A stretch of 64,000 bases of DNA from Diaporthe sp. PMI_573. Taxonomy: Eukaryota > Ascomycota > Sordariomycetes > Diaporthales > Diaporthaceae. The notes beneath the pieces were generated by a model. That model ran no database searches. It saw nothing but the letters and a program-made list of their open reading frames with translations, and was not told where the DNA came from. The stretch covers positions 2,170,001 through 2,234,000 of the forward strand of contig JAJTUP010000001.1 in assembly GCA_021399435.1 (NCBI GenBank). The letters are read 5' to 3'. Below, piece after piece: positions 1-9,729 of the stretch (positions within the stretch are counted from its first letter, which is position 1; each line of letters begins with the position of its first letter). The translations under genes were made by a program, and so were the position numbers.

Positions 1-842
1 ACAGCAAGGGGGGCAATTACTGAGCAGCATATCATTACCTTCACAATTAGTCTTGCAGAGAAGTCAAGTTCTGGGAATTCTGGGGATGATCTCTTCATCC
101 ACGAGTGCAATTGCTTTTATGCATGTCCTTCGAATCTGGAAGAACGTCTAAAACTAAAGACCAAGACAAGACGCCAATCATGATACGTCTCTTGGTTCCT
201 TCTGAACCAATGCCAAATCAGTGAAGTCCTTCCTTCCTGACCGCGTCCCCTTTTCAAAGATGGTATTCAATCAAACCATCAAACGGCCAACACTTTTCAA
301 ATAGACTTTGGCCTCCTTTTCGTCAATGCTCAAATCAAAACATGCCCCTTTCTTATTCCTCCCGTCCTGTTTCCTGCTTCTGGGTCAACTCATGCCTTGC
401 CGCGTCGGGCTGATCAACAAGACCGAAGTGTCTTTCAAATCGAGCGGCAAGGTTGCAGAGATGTCTCGGAAAGTCGAATTAGGTAGAGCGTAGGAGAACG
501 GTGCAATCCAGCAGGAAGTCGGGGAGAAATCGTCAATAATCAAGTAGCCTCGAGTCAGACCGTCGTTCCAAAACTGGCGGGACTGCGGCCACGGCTTTTC
601 AATGCCTCATGTCATCGTTCGCAGAAGCTTGGTCTGAAAAGTAAAATCAAAGGAGAAAGTGGATCGGGTATCTTCGAAACTGTAGGAAATGCTCATGCCA
701 TGCCATGCCACGCTATGCTGAGAGTTCGTGTCCGTATGTAGGAGGGCATCCACAGGCCCGTCAATGTATTTGGTGTCCATCGCCGCTCTCGATTCAGTAG
801 ATCGTTCGTATCGACAATGTAGAGGGCGAACGGGTGACAAAT
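1..842. other. Gene-free left edge / 3' flank of the BTB gene
   Basis: I see no open frame with splice signals or protein-like composition here. The part nearest 842 is the 3' flank of the minus-strand BTB gene and should hold its 3' untranslated region. Plus-strand short frames in this stretch have no recognisable product. Confidence 0.5.
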
Positions 843-3497
843 TCAGGAGTCATCCTCGTCGTGGCTCTCGTGGGAAGAGGGGGCAGAAGGGCGGGTGTCA
901 TCGTCGTCATCCTTCTTGCCGATGTCGAGGGACGAGAGATCGAGCGTCATCTCTGCCGTAGTCTCTTCCTGGTCGGACTGTCCACTGGTAGACTCCACGG
1001 ACTCGCTCTGCTTCGATGACGAACCAGGTGTGGCAGAACCTGCGACTTCCTTTCCCTTGCCCTTATCCTGTTTGCTGCTCGGCTCATCGTCATCTGTTCC
1101 GTAGAGCTCGGCAAGGCGAGTGGGCGACTCGAGGTACTCGGTCGAAATAAGGGAGTCTCTGTGGATGATCGAAGAACCAGCAGAAGGCACTGACTCGGTT
1201 GGTAGGAAAGGCTCGGCCACGGCAGAGAGCGCCGACGAGGAGGACGACGGTCGGGTCGGCGATGGGGAACGTCTTGCTCGCTCGACGCTCGGGGGATGCA
1301 GGTTGAGGATGAGAGGAGGCAAAGCGTACTGGGCTGTAATATTGGCCCAGTATGCGATCCAGGCGTCGTCAGCCGTGAATGAGTCGTCTCGGGTGCGGGT
1401 GGAAGATGGGCCCGCTTCGGTGGTAGCTTCGGAGGTAGTAGCTGGCGTCGCCTTGCTGGTCGACGATGATACAGCTTCCTCAATGACTCCAGCGTTCTCG
1501 ATAGCCTGGGTCTTCTTGTTCTGCTTGCCTTTGCCACGCGCAGGCTGAGGGGCTGGCTCGACAAGGCCAGTGGGTGCTCCTCGACCTCGACCTCGGCCGC
1601 GAGGCATGGTGCTGGAGCGTGGCGCGACGGTTCCGCCAGGGCCGATGATAGGTACGGCCTTGGACGTCTTCTTCTTGTTCTGCGGGGTGGAAGGGGGCGG
1701 CGGCTTTGGGAGAGTGTCAACCAGGTTCAATGGGAACATGACGTCGACGGCCGGCTGCCAACCCTCGCCACGGTGGTTGGCCCAGAGAATGCTCATGTGC
1801 TCGAAGCCGTGCATGATGACGGGGTTTCTCTCGCACAGGCCCGCCTGGTAGAGCCACTTGTGGTCGGCGACAACGCGGACACGGAGGATGCCCCAGAGCT
1901 TCTCGTACTTGGTATGCCAGGCCGGGCTCTGAAGGATGACGTGGAGACAGGCGGCCACGAGCTTTCCCACCACGATGCGAAGGTCTCGGAGGAGCGGCTG
2001 GTTCGGCTCCGCGTACAGGTTGATGAGCGCCATTCGGATGTGGTACTCGAAGTCGTCGAGCCGGGCTCGCTGGATGGTCGGCAGCTCCTTGACGATCTCT
2101 GGTCTTGCCGCCTCGATTCGGTTGAGTGCCATGTCCATCATTGGACGGCACAGCACAGCACCTCCGCAGACGTAGTGGGCTATGTTGTCCAGGACGCACT
2201 CCACGTCCCACGGCTTCTTGGGGTCGTAATGCCCCTTTGGGTAGTCTGATATGAGAAAGAATTAGCTGGCTGTGAACGGTACCTGAGAGCAGGCGTCGTT
2301 TTCACCTACCTTCGTGGTACATGAAGCGAAGGATCGCGTCAATCCTGCCTGGGCCCCAGGCGATTGGGTTGAGAAACCAGTGAACTGGCTCTCCCTGCTT
2401 CCTGTCAGCTTTTTGTTCTCTTACTGAGGAGGTCATGTGTGTCCTAGAGTACTCACGGTGGGGTCCTCCGGTGGGAGGTTCTCCTCCATCCACTCCGACA
2501 TGCCCACCAGGACACGCCGGTGGACCAGCCACCCTCCTCCGCAGACGACGACCACATCGTGGTCGAAGGGGTTGCGCCACATGCTGAGGTTTTACCGTTA
2601 GCAATGACTCACGAATGAGAATGCGATGTGCTGCTGAGACTGTGGGAGCTGAGAGAGAACGCTGAGAGGGCAAGGTGAGCGGGCAAAGCGAGAGGGAAGG
2701 GTCAGAGGGCAAGCTGAGAAGGCAAGCAACAATGGATGAAGTCCATGCTCTAATACAAAGCCCATAGTCTGCCTAGGTAGGCAACTAGAATAGTGATCAA
2801 GTGCTAGGCTGGGAGAATAGCTTGGGAGAGGAGATTTTCACCGCGAAAACTGAGAGGGAACACTTACTGCGCGTTTGGCGACGAAGTCGCCGCCGCCGCA
2901 GGCACGCGGGCGGCCGACGGCGCAGGCACCGCCGGGAGGTCTTTGGAGACCACCGTCTCCATCTCTGGCTGAGATGGTGGTGGTGGTGGTGGTGGTGGTG
3001 GTGGCGACGGTGTTGTCGTCGCTGCTGCTGCTGCTGCTGCTGCCGCCTCTGGTTGCGGCGGAGATGGAGGAGGAGGAGGAGGAGGAGGAGGTGGTGGTGG
3101 TGGTGGAGGAGGGAGGGGAGGCGGGCCTGGTTTGGGTCAGCAGCGCCTTTTAAATAGAAAAAAGGGAGTGGTTCAAAGCAATGATGTCGCCGATGGTGTC
3201 GCCGATGATGTCGTCGCGATGTCGCGGTCTGAACTTTCACAAACACTTACTGCGGGTGCCCCTAAGAGCGGAGGCATAGGATCGCGGCCGCGATCCCAGC
3301 TGCGAGGGTGAGGGCGAGGGCGAAGGTGGCGAGGGCGAGGGCGAGGGAGAGGAGGGCGGCGAGGGCGACTCAGCGGCCACCTCCACCACCCTCGAGGACG
3401 AGGTCGAGGGTGGTAGGATAGGTAGGGGCGGCGCCCGGGGAGGAGGGACCCCACGCGCCCCCCGAACGATCTCTGCATATGACTTTGGTGGCACCAT
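843..3497 (-). CDS. BTB/POZ domain protein with proline-rich N terminus (five exons, 706 aa)
   Basis: Reconstructed exons (minus strand): 3497-3251, 3126-2868, 2583-2457, 2394-2310, 2245-843; all phases agree and give 706 residues. The start has the context CAACATGG. Exon 1 contains two related motifs, KSYAEIVRGA and RSYASALRGT, around a Pro/Ser-rich segment. Exon 2 encodes long Pro runs and an Ala run, then PEMETVVSKDLPAVPAPSA. Exons 3-5 (from about residue 169) carry the fungal BTB fold: FDHDVVVVCGGGWLVHRR, SEWMEENLPPED, IDAILRFMYHEDYP. The C-terminal half is Pro/Ser/Thr/Glu-rich, with a Gly-Arg patch (RGRGRGRGAP) and an acidic tail. BTB domains mediate protein-protein contact, often as Cul3 adaptors or chromatin factors; which applies here cannot be read from sequence. 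Intron 2 (284 nt) is the longest and least certain, and the repeat-rich exon 2 could be skipped or misassembled. Confidence 0.75.
2868..3126 (-). repeat. Low-complexity triplet tracts inside BTB exon 2
   Basis: The exon is built from successive triplet tracts (on the plus strand GGT, GCT, GGA and GGT again). Read in the spliced frame these give polyproline runs and a polyalanine run; the other two frames give poly-His/Leu or poly-Ser/Thr. The phase joining exon 1 (one base) and exon 3 (two bases carried over) selects the Pro/Ala frame. Such tracts usually vary in length between strains. Confidence 0.7.
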
Positions 3498-5084
3498 GTT
3501 GATGCCAAAAAAAAAAAAAAAAGAGAGAGATCTCGCCGTGTCGTGGTGTCGTGATGTTGAAAGACGGGATCGCGGCGGTGGCGCGATATAAATATTGGGG
3601 ACAACAAACAAACAACTCAGACTCACTCTGTATTCACTTCCTGCTAGCGCATAGAGCCAGGTGAATTGAAAATGTACTGGATGCCACACATCGGACGAAA
3701 ACACATTCACATACGTTTGTAGGCATACAGCATGGCCGGACTGCGATGCTCTTGCTTGAATGGGGACCCATTAGACTTGTACTCTTATTCACCCTGTTTA
3801 GAGAAGTTCTCCAAGTCTATTGTTCTCAATCCAAGAATGAGAAGCTCGTCCGTAAGCAAGAAGTGTCTTTGCTATGGGTAACAGGAAGTCAGGCAGATTA
3901 AGCAAATACTTCCAGCATAGAGTATAAGTAGGCAGACTTCTACAGTGAAAGTGAAGTGCTTCAAGAGCCTAGAACTAGACTGACAGACATGTATAAAAGT
4001 TGGGTTCACATGGGAATGATGAGAAGTGATCATGATTGCTTGGATGGTCTTTGACATGTCTGGCGTGGTTACATGCAGTTTTTGATAATTGGAAACCGCC
4101 CACAAATTACAGCTGTACTTGGCTGCCTGGATGAGTGCACAATGTCTAACTTCGGAGAATGAGAACAAGTCATGTAAACAGTCGACTTGCAAGATATCGT
4201 GAATTCTGGCCTCTTGGTGGACTATTAATTCAAGTAGTACAATCCTCATTGACATTCCCTTTTTCATTCTGTTCAGGGCATTGGAATACTTGTCTTCTCT
4301 ATGTAGTCTCCCTTTCAGAATTTCAGTGACCGAGTTCTGTCCCCAAACTGAATCCTAAAATAAGTTGAGAGGCGTCCCGTTCAGTACCAGTTTCAGGGGA
4401 CTAGAGCTTCACAGCAATGTTGAAAACGTTGCAACCAGCCGCAAGTTGGAGGTGACTGGTTTCTCAACGCGGTGCAGACGGCCTTCGAAACCGAAGGTTG
4501 GCCCGCGGTGTGCCCAATCCAGGGCAGCGACGACGGCAAAGCCAGGTGAGGGCACTTGGGAGAGAAGTGTGCGGAGTCCGGGAAGTGGCCGTCAAACGAC
4601 TGCTACAAACGCCATCAGCCTCAGACTCCAAGGACCGCAGTTCACGAGACGGGGAGAAGTGCATTGATCCCCAGGAAGCCGCCGAAAGGGAAATTCTGAG
4701 AAGTTTGGCTTGGACGCATTGGTTGAATACTCTCCGCTTTCCTCTGTGTGATGCTCAAATGGCAATCAGAAATGCTCAGCGGGAAAACGAATAGTTACAT
4801 GTCACTAAACTTAAGAACCTGGATACTTTTAGTAGCGGAACATGATCGAATATTACACTTCTCGCAAGAAGTGAGAAGCAGCACGTAAACTAAAGTATGG
4901 CACCAAAGAAGAAAAGACACCATGTGGGCTGAGACTCAATAAGGTTTCAAAGTGAAGTTGTTATTCTCATCGTTTGAAGTGTTGAGGATGTCTATTTCTC
5001 ATTGCTCAAGGCTGATTTTGCGCGGAGTGTTCCAGCAGACATCTCCTCAGGCCAGAACAAGCCCTCTCCCAGCTTCCAACCACC
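3498..5084. other. Intergenic region, no gene seen
   Basis: This 1.6 kb lies between the start of the BTB gene and the stop of the MDR gene. A poly-A run near 3509-3523 (plus strand) lies in the likely BTB 5' leader. Open frames of up to about 130 residues occur on both strands near 3872-4800, but none has splice signals, a recognisable domain or biased composition. The BTB promoter must lie at the left end. Confidence 0.5.
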
Positions 5085-6161
5085 TCAGAGCGTAATGACC
5101 ACCTTAGCCGCGCTCACCCCGGCCTTGTTAGTATCCAGACCCCTCTGGACAAAGTACAACCCCCTCCCAACAACCAGTTCCCTCGGCCGCGGCACCAGCG
5201 TCCCAGCCTCCAGCGCAGCAGGGACGTACTTGCCCCAGACCGCCCTCGCGACCTCAGGCGCCCCAGAAACAAGACTCGGCGCCGACACCCTCACAACCTC
5301 CACCGCATCACCCCCAGCATCCTCCGGCGCGAGCCCGACGCTGGCGACCTTGCCGCCGCCCAGCAAGCCCACGACGGCCGCGCTCGCGCGAACCGTGGCG
5401 TCGGAGCCGATGGCGTCGTATGCGCCTGCGAGGCGGGTGCCAGAGGCCTTCAACAGACCCGTTAGGATAGCTACGATGTCTGGGTTGTGGTAGTCGAGGA
5501 CGAGGCTTGCGCCGAGGGATTTGACGTAGTCGTAGTTGGCGGGCGAGGCCGTCGCGATCACGTCGTACCCGGACGCGACGGCTAGCTGGACGACGGAGCT
5601 GCCGACTGATGAGGAGCCGCCCCACAGGAGCAGCGTCTCCTTTTGCTTCTGCTGGCTCTCCTCCCCCGCGCCTGTGGTACGCCGGCTGGGTGGCGTGGGA
5701 ATCCGCAGCCCCAGCGTGTCCTCGAGGTACAGCCCCGCCGCAGCCGTCGAGACCGAAAGCGGGAGCACAACAGCCTGCTCGAACGGGATACCGTCGGGGA
5801 TCCTAGCTACAGTGGCGGCCTTGAGCGTCGGGTAGAGCTGAAACCCGCCGGACGCGGAGCCGCCGGACGAGAGGCCCAGCGCGTGGCCGATGACGCGGTC
5901 GCCCTTCTTGAAGAGGTGCCTCACGGCCTCGCCGGCCCCGACTACCTCGCCCGCGACGTCTGAACCGAGGATGTATGGGTACTCGATGTTGAAGATGGGC
6001 TGCGGGGCGGACTGGATCTTCCAGTCGACCGGGTTGACGGCGACGGCCTTGTTCTTGATGATGACCTCGTCATCGGCGATGTCGGTGGGGAACGGCGCGT
6101 CGGCCACCTCCAGCTCGGCGCCGTGGGAGGGGATCCAGGCGGCGTAGTTTACCACTTTCAT
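5085..6161 (-). CDS. Zinc-free MDR oxidoreductase (enoyl reductase / quinone oxidoreductase type)
   Basis: A single exon of 358 residues. The frame stays open upstream to 6290, but I chose the ATG at 6161 because it begins the family-typical MKVVNYAAW, and the upstream residues look untranslated. An N-terminal GroES-like fold (VAVNPVDWKIQ, YPYILGSDVAGEVVGAG, KKGDRVIG) is followed by a Rossmann nucleotide-binding motif, GGSSSVGSSVVQLA, at residues 181-194, and YDVIATASPANYDYVKSLGA. The Cys/His ligands for catalytic and structural zinc are absent, so this is the zinc-independent branch that includes fungal ToxD-like proteins and trans-acting enoyl reductases such as LovC. It should reduce an activated C=C bond using NADPH. 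It lies 742 nt downstream of the Zn2Cys6 regulator on the same strand. Substrate unknown; a general detoxifying reductase is equally possible. Confidence 0.85.
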   Translation of the reverse strand: MKVVNYAAWIPSHGAELEVADAPFPTDIADDEVIIKNKAVAVNPVDWKIQSAPQPIFNIEYPYILGSDVAGEVVGAGEAVRHLFKKGDRVIGHALGLSSGGSASGGFQLYPTLKAATVARIPDGIPFEQAVVLPLSVSTAAAGLYLEDTLGLRIPTPPSRRTTGAGEESQQKQKETLLLWGGSSSVGSSVVQLAVASGYDVIATASPANYDYVKSLGASLVLDYHNPDIVAILTGLLKASGTRLAGAYDAIGSDATVRASAAVVGLLGGGKVASVGLAPEDAGGDAVEVVRVSAPSLVSGAPEVARAVWGKYVPAALEAGTLVPRPRELVVGRGLYFVQRGLDTNKAGVSAAKVVITL

Positions 6162-6903
6162 CGTGAATGCTTTGGTGAGTGGATGAAATGATATCTCATT
6201 AGTGAAGCAGCCTGTGCCCTGGCCCCCGCCAGGGATTGAAAGCTTCCAAGTTGAGAGTACATGAGGTGAGTTGTGTATTACAAAGCACATCGGCGGGGGG
6301 GATCACGCAATGCGCCTATTGCGCGGAGTTTCGAGGCTTGCCCGTCATCGACCTCGACATTTAGGTTTCGGAACAGAAGTCAAGTGGGTGATATGGTACG
6401 AGTTAATCCCAGGCTTGCCACGCATCAATTGATGGACATGTGATTTGGTATTGAGAAGAGTTGTTTCTGGCCAATCGACCATATTGCCCCAACCTCGTTG
6501 CTTTCCTACCACACTGCATACCTATCTTTTACAAGGTGGCGAATGAAGTCCGTCAAAAGGCACACCTTCAACTCCTTGCAACAAAAATGCGCACATTTAA
6601 AAAACATACATCATGAGTTCAATGCTCCCCGATGCCGCTGACGAGAGCGATGCTGCCAAAAGTCCGCTGTAATAAGCATACTAATACTACCACGGAACAC
6701 CGCCGTGCAATCGTACAATAAATGGGTTTCGAGAGAAGTTCTGTTGGAACGGCTTTTCTTGGCCTGGTTTGACTCATTGGAGAGGGCATTACAGGCAGCG
6801 CCAGTCGAGTATTCGTTAACACAGGTGCTAGTCGCACAGGCTCTACTGTCATGACAGACCAGAGAATGCCCATCAGACACGACCCATGCTGGATCTTGCG
6901 CCC
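6162..6903. other. Intergenic, MDR promoter and regulator 3' flank
   Basis: The stretch holds the upstream region of the MDR gene and the 3' flank of the Zn2Cys6 gene. It is AT-richer than the neighbouring coding DNA. Short frames at 6611-6880 on the minus strand have no recognisable features. No clear TATA box could be assigned. Confidence 0.5.
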
Positions 6904-9729
6904 CTAGGATTGGAACACACCAGAGCCAGGCATCTGGGTCCCATCTGGGCCAAGCAAGGGGTCAGGAACCCCGAGCGCAAAGCTGTTGAAGTCCTGTAGG
7001 CTGCCCTGCCCGTCAACGAGACCTTCCATGGTGAGGTCCCAAGCTTGCGTGAACCCATCAGCCAGGATGCCGGGGTCAAGGTCTGATCCAAAGGTGAGCC
7101 ACGGAGCAGGCGCGCCACCAAGGAAACCGTGCTGATGAGGATGTGCTTGTACTTGAGGACTCGGGGGTGGAGGCATGTTGCTCTTTCCACCACCGTTGGT
7201 CTGTTGATTCGGATCTGCTCCATTCGAAGGGGGACGGGCCCACGCCGCGCTGGCATTCGCGTTGCCCTTGCCACCCTGCGGAGCCTCGCCGGCTGGGACT
7301 TGCACCCCAGAACTGCTCTCAGCAGCTTGGTTGTTGGCAGCCGCTTCTGATAGAAGCTGCAAAGGGTTGCTGTTGGCCTGAGCAGAGTGGCCTACTTGGT
7401 TTGACCCTTTCACATTTGTCGCGGTATCAGTTGTGGCTGCGTCACGCTTGAGCTGGCCCTGGCTAAACTTGAGAAACCAAGCCCGCACCATGACCACAAT
7501 GGTAAGAAAATTGGAAGCTGGATGGTGTCTGTCATCGGCGGCAATAGTGCGGAATTTCTCAATAAGGTCAGTCAGATTCTGCTCGACCTTCAGGCTGTCC
7601 TTGTCAATAACCTTTCCGAGGTCCGACGAAGGGTTGGAGGCGGCCGAATATATCTTGATGAGGATAACCGTAGCATAGGACACCCGGACGAGGTTGAACA
7701 CAGGCAGGCAGCGTATACTACCTGGGTCCATCCCCAAAAATGTCTCGAAAATCCCATCGATCGCTGTCAGGCAGGCCGCCAGAGCGCTGGTGTAGGCTGG
7801 AGTCAGCGCTGCGTTGTTAGCAGTACCCTCCGGCGCAAACGGGCTCTTGAAGGCGTCGACTGGGTCCGTCTGCAGAGCAAGCTCGTGCATATACAGGCTC
7901 AAGGTGTGGAAGCTGAGCTTCAGTGATGCTGCTTGAATGTTAGTGCATTCAAAGGTGGTAGAAGGCAATGAATGGTCGTACGTACGCTGCATAAGCTCCA
8001 CCGGAACCTGTGTCTTCTGTTTGTCGAGCTCCCGCTCGAAGCCCCTGATCCTATGCTGCGTCATGTGATCCAATAGGCTGACTGAGACCGAAGGGTCGTC
8101 CATGCAGAATTGGAACCCAATTTCTTCCGCCAGTCGATGGGTCCACACGACATGACAGAAGTACTTGTCCGTAGGCGCAGCTTCTGGCGAGGATTCGAGG
8201 ATATCCATGCACTCTGTCATAAACGACGTCCATCTGAGCAGGAATGGCCGATGTAGAGCCATGGCCGTGTTGACAGTCAAGGAGTAGCACAGAAGCCAGG
8301 TTCGCCTGGCTTCGATGGTGGTTGGGTCTGGTTGAGTAACCCTCCTGGACGGTTGTGCACCCCACAAAGTTGGTTTACTACCCCTAGGTCTACCTTTGCT
8401 CAGGCCGAGGTCGAGCGCCATGATCATCGCCATATGCAAAAGTTGGTAGAATTTCATATCCTCAAGGTGTTCTGGTGGCATGTACCACATAACGGCAACA
8501 ATCAAAGATTGTACCAGCTCGATACTCTTTTCGCCGACGATGACGATCCTATCGGCGAAGGTCTGCATGAGCTCCCTGAAAGCGACTCGTCGTATCTCAG
8601 GTGTGCCGGAAGATGCAGCTGCCATGATGGCAAGGAACAGGACCGGCTTCGTTTTCCTGAGCTCGTCGGCGGTCAGGTGGGGCGGAAAGACGACACCAGG
8701 GAAGTGAGGCGCCATCTGGTAATTGTAACGATCTAGTAGCTGAGCCGCCGTGTCGATAGTAATGATGCCGCGGACGACGAGATCAGGGCAGTCGTAACTC
8801 CTTGAAGATGCTGGAGCGTTGACACCATTTTCGGCGGGCTCACTATGCTTCCGCTTCTGACCAGCCAGACCCACGGGTGGTATGGTATAAGATGACGGAC
8901 CCTGTGCCCGTACTGCGTTGGGCTCATAGCTGGACGTCCCCTCGGCGACATTCCAACCGCCGAGAGGGCCAGTCCCAGGTGCGCCGTAGTACCCAGTGGC
9001 GGCTTCGGGATGAGCGGAGAGGGAAGTGCCGGCCTGGCCCGCCTTGGTAGCGCTCAAAGTAGCAGTCAAAGCATCAATCTTCTTTTCCAGCTCGGCGACC
9101 CTGCTGTCCGTCTTCTTCTGGCGCTTCCTGGTGGGCTGAGTAATGATGCAGTTGCGTCCAGCCTTGGCGCATCTCTTGCAGGCACCTTCAGGGTCCTCCG
9201 TGACAGGCTCGCAGCGGACCTTAAGGCCCCGACATGCCTCACAGGCCCTGGCCTTCTTGGGATCCGTCCCTGAGTTGTCATGATCGCCAGAATGATCGTC
9301 AGCGAAGGTGGTTGTGGTGGATGAAGCCGGGAAGGAATGTGCAGGCGCATTCGCAGGTGGCTGTGGGTATGAAGTGTGGAAGTGGACACCTTGGCTCATG
9401 GGTTGCAGCTCGGGCGACGGCACATTGCCTGGGTTATGAGCAGATGCAAAGGATGGCGCCAGGGCGGCGGAGTATAGAGCTCCGCCCGCAGCCGTGGCCG
9501 AGACGGAGCCGTTTGGGTTCCGATGGCCGTTTCCAGAGCCGGGCCCGCTGGCTGTGGGGTTGGGGTTGGGGATCGAGACATTATTACTGGAAGCAGAGTG
9601 AAATGTAGAAACAGATGGCGAGGGAGATGAAGACGTCGAGGATGGAGCCGGGGCGACGGAGACGGAGACGGAGATTGATGAGGAATCGTGAGGGCTGCGC
9701 AGGCGTGGATCAAGAGCGGCGGAATCCAT
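6904..9729 (-). CDS. Zn2Cys6 fungal transcription factor (922 aa if spliced)
   Basis: Starts at an ATG in the context CGCCATGG at 9729 and ends at 6904. The Zn2Cys6 binuclear cluster is complete: Cys163, 166, 173, 184, 187 and 194 (spacing CX2CX6CX10CX2CX6C, starting CEACRGLKVRC). It is followed by a basic linker (TRKRQKKTDSR) and a short heptad-like helix, VAELEKKIDALTATL, for dimerisation. The middle region, for example EARRTWLLCYSLTVNTAMAL and TDKYFCHVVWTHRLAEEIGF, is the fungal-specific regulatory domain; the family resembles War1/Leu3-type regulators. N and C termini are Ser/Pro/Gly/Asn-rich, as expected of activation regions. A 57-nt segment, 7985-7929, has a GTACGT donor, a CACTAAC branch site and a GCAG acceptor, so I take it as an in-frame intron; read through it would add 19 residues without a stop. 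Targets unknown. Confidence 0.88.
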   Translation of the reverse strand: MDSAALDPRLRSPHDSSSISVSVSVAPAPSSTSSSPSPSVSTFHSASSNNVSIPNPNPTASGPGSGNGHRNPNGSVSATAAGGALYSAALAPSFASAHNPGNVPSPELQPMSQGVHFHTSYPQPPANAPAHSFPASSTTTTFADDHSGDHDNSGTDPKKARACEACRGLKVRCEPVTEDPEGACKRCAKAGRNCIITQPTRKRQKKTDSRVAELEKKIDALTATLSATKAGQAGTSLSAHPEAATGYYGAPGTGPLGGWNVAEGTSSYEPNAVRAQGPSSYTIPPVGLAGQKRKHSEPAENGVNAPASSRSYDCPDLVVRGIITIDTAAQLLDRYNYQMAPHFPGVVFPPHLTADELRKTKPVLFLAIMAAASSGTPEIRRVAFRELMQTFADRIVIVGEKSIELVQSLIVAVMWYMPPEHLEDMKFYQLLHMAMIMALDLGLSKGRPRGSKPTLWGAQPSRRVTQPDPTTIEARRTWLLCYSLTVNTAMALHRPFLLRWTSFMTECMDILESSPEAAPTDKYFCHVVWTHRLAEEIGFQFCMDDPSVSVSLLDHMTQHRIRGFERELDKQKTQVPVELMQRTYDHSLPSTTFECTNIQAASLKLSFHTLSLYMHELALQTDPVDAFKSPFAPEGTANNAALTPAYTSALAACLTAIDGIFETFLGMDPGSIRCLPVFNLVRVSYATVILIKIYSAASNPSSDLGKVIDKDSLKVEQNLTDLIEKFRTIAADDRHHPASNFLTIVVMVRAWFLKFSQGQLKRDAATTDTATNVKGSNQVGHSAQANSNPLQLLSEAAANNQAAESSSGVQVPAGEAPQGGKGNANASAAWARPPSNGADPNQQTNGGGKSNMPPPPSPQVQAHPHQHGFLGGAPAPWLTFGSDLDPGILADGFTQAWDLTMEGLVDGQGSLQDFNSFALGVPDPLLGPDGTQMPGSGVFQS

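Noticed and set aside
6162..6290. 43-residue N-terminal extension of the MDR protein
   Set aside because: Family proteins begin at the MKVVNYAAW-type strand; the upstream residues have no resemblance to the family and look like leader.
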